This document shows, piece after piece, positions 60,501-64,000 of a DNA stretch of 64,000 nt. Below the pieces are notes generated by a model. That model was given only the letters and a program-made list of their open reading frames with translations, did not search any database and was not told where the DNA came from. Each line of letters begins with the position of its first letter. Position 1 is the stretch's first letter. Source of the DNA: Otis tarda (Eukaryota; Chordata; Aves; Otidiformes; Otididae); contig CM048575.1 of NCBI GenBank assembly GCA_026413225.1, positions 2,756,001-2,820,000 of the forward strand. Reading direction: 5' to 3'. A program made the position numbers and the translations under genes.

Positions 60501-63500
60501 GACAAACCTAACTCCAGTACTGCCATCTTCACAACCAGAGACAAGTTAGGGAGAAGGATTGGTTCCTGCTACTGCTTCTCCCTTTCCAAGTGCACTTCAT
60601 TGCTGGGTGCATAGATGCCCATTCCAACTAAATGCGTGGGGAGAGATGTCACCTCATACATCATGGAGCCAGGAGGTGGAAAACTTCTGTGCTTCAGTTG
60701 GCTTGAAATGAGTGTGACACTGCAGATGAGAAGCCTTGGCTCCAGAGGGAGCTCCAAACTCTACCTGCTGGTTTGATGGAGCCAAATATCCATGGTCCTT
60801 CTCAGCATCTGCATGCTGGAGAGGAAACAGCCAGTTGTCCATTCTCTGTGTCATTCCATCTTGGCTGGTATTGCAGCAGGAGGAGGTCCCAGTCTTGTCC
60901 CTGGCTGTTCTCCTCCAGCCAGTCTGTGACAACAGTGCCTAATGCAGAATGGAGATTTCTGCTCCTGGGAGCAACTTCTGTTTCTCAATTAATGATCTCC
61001 AACCCATTCTGTATGTGTGAGGGCTACAGTATTGGTCCTGGATAGAGGGACCCTAACAGAGATTTTACTGTACTGATTCCAAGCTTGATTTTCTTAGTGA
61101 CCCTTAGAAGTCATCCATTGAACTAAAAGTCATGTTAGTCATTCAGTAATTCATTCAGTAGTCCATTGAACTTAGAATAAAAGCCATGTTAAAAGTGCAG
61201 GCATGGAGTACAGGACATCACTCACCATTTCTGGATAGAGGGGCATTGAATCTAGGATGCAGGTGGTTTATACAAGAGCTGAAATATTCCTGACTTGTAG
61301 AGGTTTCAGTAGACGAGTGCCTGCATAGCACAACATAAGCTTCAGCTTTCACAATGCTGGACTGAGCAATGTCCAAATACCTTGAGATTTGGGCTGTAGG
61401 ACTGGGAATTACTTTTACCTTGTCAGGAAGAAAGCAGAAGCACTGTCTACACTGTAGAGGCATGGATTACTCTCAAGGAAAATATAAAAACCCAACACAA
61501 CTACCCTACTGAAGTGCTGGCTACAAATTACAGAGAGAAGGAGGTAGCTTGGAGGAAAGGTCAGGCACTGTGAATTGAAAAAAAAAAAAAAGAGAAACAC
61601 AAATCAAAACATCTAAGACTAAAACTTGGAAACTTTCCTGAGAGTGGAGACACTTGAATTAGCTCAGAACAAAGGCTGTTGACTTTCCTCATAAGGAGAG
61701 AAAGTCTTGTTTCTAAAATCCGAAAAGCTTGGTAAATATTTTTTTCTTCTTTATTGATATGTTAGAAGTTTAAAAAAGCTCAAATAGACACTTTGAAGTG
61801 AAGCAAACGTTTAGTATAGGCAAAATGAATGGATAAAAAATCCAGTTATTTAAATAATTTTAAAGTATTTTGGTTCTTTTTGTAATTTATGCACTAGTCT
61901 GCACTACAAAAAAAGTTTGAAACTGGAGTAATGAAATACTTTCTTATTTGTGTTTTGAGACCTCTTTCTTTCCCAATTTTTAAGGTAAGGATGAAATCAC
62001 AATTGCCTCTCAGAGAGCCAGGTCAGTGGGCTTAAGGCCACCTGATGGTTTAACGGGAAGTCTCGACACAGAAGTCATTGGGTAAAGTCTGCCTGCTCTT
62101 GTGCAGGACGTGAGAGGAGGGTGTCGAAGCACTCCCTCTGGATTTTAAAACTGTGGGTCCATTAGTAAACGTCACAAATTTAAATATGGCATGCAAATAA
62201 AGGAGAGGTATGAATAATTGTTTGAGTCATGAATAATGGCTTGAAACTACTGTCTGAGGATGGATGCTCAGGTCACTCAGAGTCCTCAGAAGGATGATAA
62301 TTTAAGGAGGCTGTTGAACGCAATTCAGAACACGGTTCACAAGCTTGATCCTGTGAACACTTTTGGACAAGACAGATGCACTGGGAAGGCAAAGCAGCAA
62401 CTGGATCTGGAGAAGGGATGTAATGGAGATTTCTATTAGCCGGGGGATAGGCACGACTAGGAAACTGGGAAGGTAGAGAAGGATTTCATTTGGGTAGATC
62501 CTGAAGAAGCACATGGATAGTGCATCTTATGGAGTGCACAATGTATAACAGAAGAGAAGTTAACCCTATTTCCATGTAGATAGGCATCTAATGCAGAGAG
62601 AAGGTTTCTGAATCTGCTGAGCGAGAGGAAGCTTTGGGTTAAAGAGAAATGTACAAAGGAGGGCCAGGTTTTGCTGGAGGTAAAAGTAGCACCTGGTTAG
62701 TGGGGTCTGGTCTTTGCTGAAGTAATTCAAGGAGGTACATCTACAGCTCCCTCTGAATCATCATGCACTAACACAAACTCTGGTCCCCTTTATGCCCTCA
62801 AAGTGTAAGGCTGGAAAAAAAGAGCCAGACAGGAATCAGGGGCTTTCACTTTCTCCCAACACTCACGTTTTTCCTTGCTTTTGATTGCATGCCTTAGATC
62901 TCCATCAAATCCTCAAGAAAATGCATTCCTGCACCCAGAGTATCTGCACATCACTTGTCCTACCAAAACCACAATAAATGCGAACACAAGCTTAGAAGCT
63001 GTTCCAGTGATTCATAGACTGTCTAAAGTCAGGGTAATAAATCATTGGAGACAGAGACCAAAACTATTTTCCTAGAATGACTGTAGAGCCACTGCACACG
63101 CGATACTAGAGCAGCTCTCTGCAAATGCCACCTGTCTAACCTGGCACTTGTGGGAGGGAAAGCACAGATAGCCACAGTTCTCCAGTGATTAAAAGGAGCA
63201 GAGGCAACCAGAGATGTCTCCTGCATGCAAAGGCATGTCTTCAAGGAATTGATGGAGGGAGACGAGGGGGGATCTCTCCCATATCAGGAACAGAGTAATT
63301 CTCAGTATACTCAATACTTTGCTCTTATGCAGAACTTTCCGGTTTAAAGGACCTCACCGATTTTTATCCTAGGCTCTTGATCATTTTCAGGAGGGAATGT
63401 GCTCACAGCCCTGTGCTCTGTAGTTCACTTGCACATGGAGGAAAGCCTTTGCCCAGCTGAAACTGCAGAAGGTTTTAGGAGATAGCGAGTGATTAGTAGG

Positions 63501-64000
63501 TGGAACTGGCCCAGATGTGCAGTTAATGCAAAGGCATTTGCAGAAGGGCTCTTTAATGACTTGGATCAAGTTTGCTTCACACTCAGAAATCTGTCTGCTG
63601 TTGCGACTTGTATAGTAAACCTCCCTGTGCTTCTTCAGCAAGTGCTCACAAGCTCTTTAGGTCAGGAACCTGGTATCTCTTTCTGTAGTAATCCAAAGGT
63701 TTCTGTCCTGGCTCCCATTCCCAATTCCCTCACCCTTTACTATATCTCAGGTAAGGGAGTGGATGTGAAGATAGAAAAGAAAAAAAAAAAAAGAAATAAT
63801 ATAACTAGGAAAGGAGCCTCCTCATTACCCTGCCCAGAAACAATCCCACACGGTGCCTTCTACAAAGCTAGCTACTGCTGCTTGTTCTTGGGCAGTCCGG
63901 CCAAAGCAGTCTTTATCTAGCTTACCATGCATATGTCCTTGGTCGTATGTCTTCCTGGACTCTCTTCCTCCCTGTCTCTTTTGTGATTTACTGCGTTTGA
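57546..64000. other. intergenic, no gene seen
   Basis: No exon, RNA gene or recognisable repeat family. Features of note are an imperfect local duplication around tccattgaac (61114-61140 and 61162-61192), an AT-rich stretch at about 61720-62000, and A runs near 61581 and 63779. Open frames such as 59818-60258 and 63489-63920 (plus, about 145 codons each) have no domain or splice context. Confidence 0.65.

Overview
This is eukaryotic nuclear DNA from a vertebrate, most likely a bird. The clearest taxonomic signals are several CR1 retrotransposon tails of avian type (reverse-strand starts reading tcatagaatcatagaat, then ggttggaagggacc), low overall repeat content, compact introns and a strong CpG-island promoter. 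No bacterial, viral or CRISPR-like structure was seen.

Only one protein-coding gene can be assembled with confidence: endothelin-2 (EDN2), plus strand, five coding exons between 37821 and 41253, encoding a 181-residue preproendothelin. All introns are GT-AG and the reading frame is continuous across every junction. The precursor has a signal peptide, a furin-type site just before the 21-residue endothelin (residues 45-65), a conserved Trp-Val endothelin-converting-enzyme site, a second polybasic site, the 15-residue endothelin-like Cys motif and a basic C-terminus. A CpG-island promoter with a TATA box lies just upstream. Candidate poly(A) signals lie about 600, 1860 and 2030 bases past the stop.

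Layout: 1 to about 1515 is AT-rich and UTR-like and ends in AATAAA. It is probably the 3' end of the upstream gene. By the conserved order HIVEP3 then EDN2 in the same orientation, HIVEP3 is the best guess, but no coding exon confirms it. From about 1.5 to 37.0 kb is intergenic DNA with CR1 fragments, a few ancient MIR-like fragments, microsatellites and several stretches rich in homeodomain and POU motifs that could be conserved enhancers. From 37.0 to 43.3 kb is the EDN2 locus. From 43.3 to 64.0 kb is again non-coding as far as can be read, with two more CR1 pieces, a pyrimidine-rich tract, a short tandem repeat with a hairpin, and one small ORF with a signal-peptide-like start at 50105-50320.

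No convincing new multi-gene system is visible. The points most worth checking are the endothelin substitutions (Asn4 and Ile12), alternative EDN2 3' ends, the candidate enhancers, and whether the 71-residue secreted-like ORF is real.
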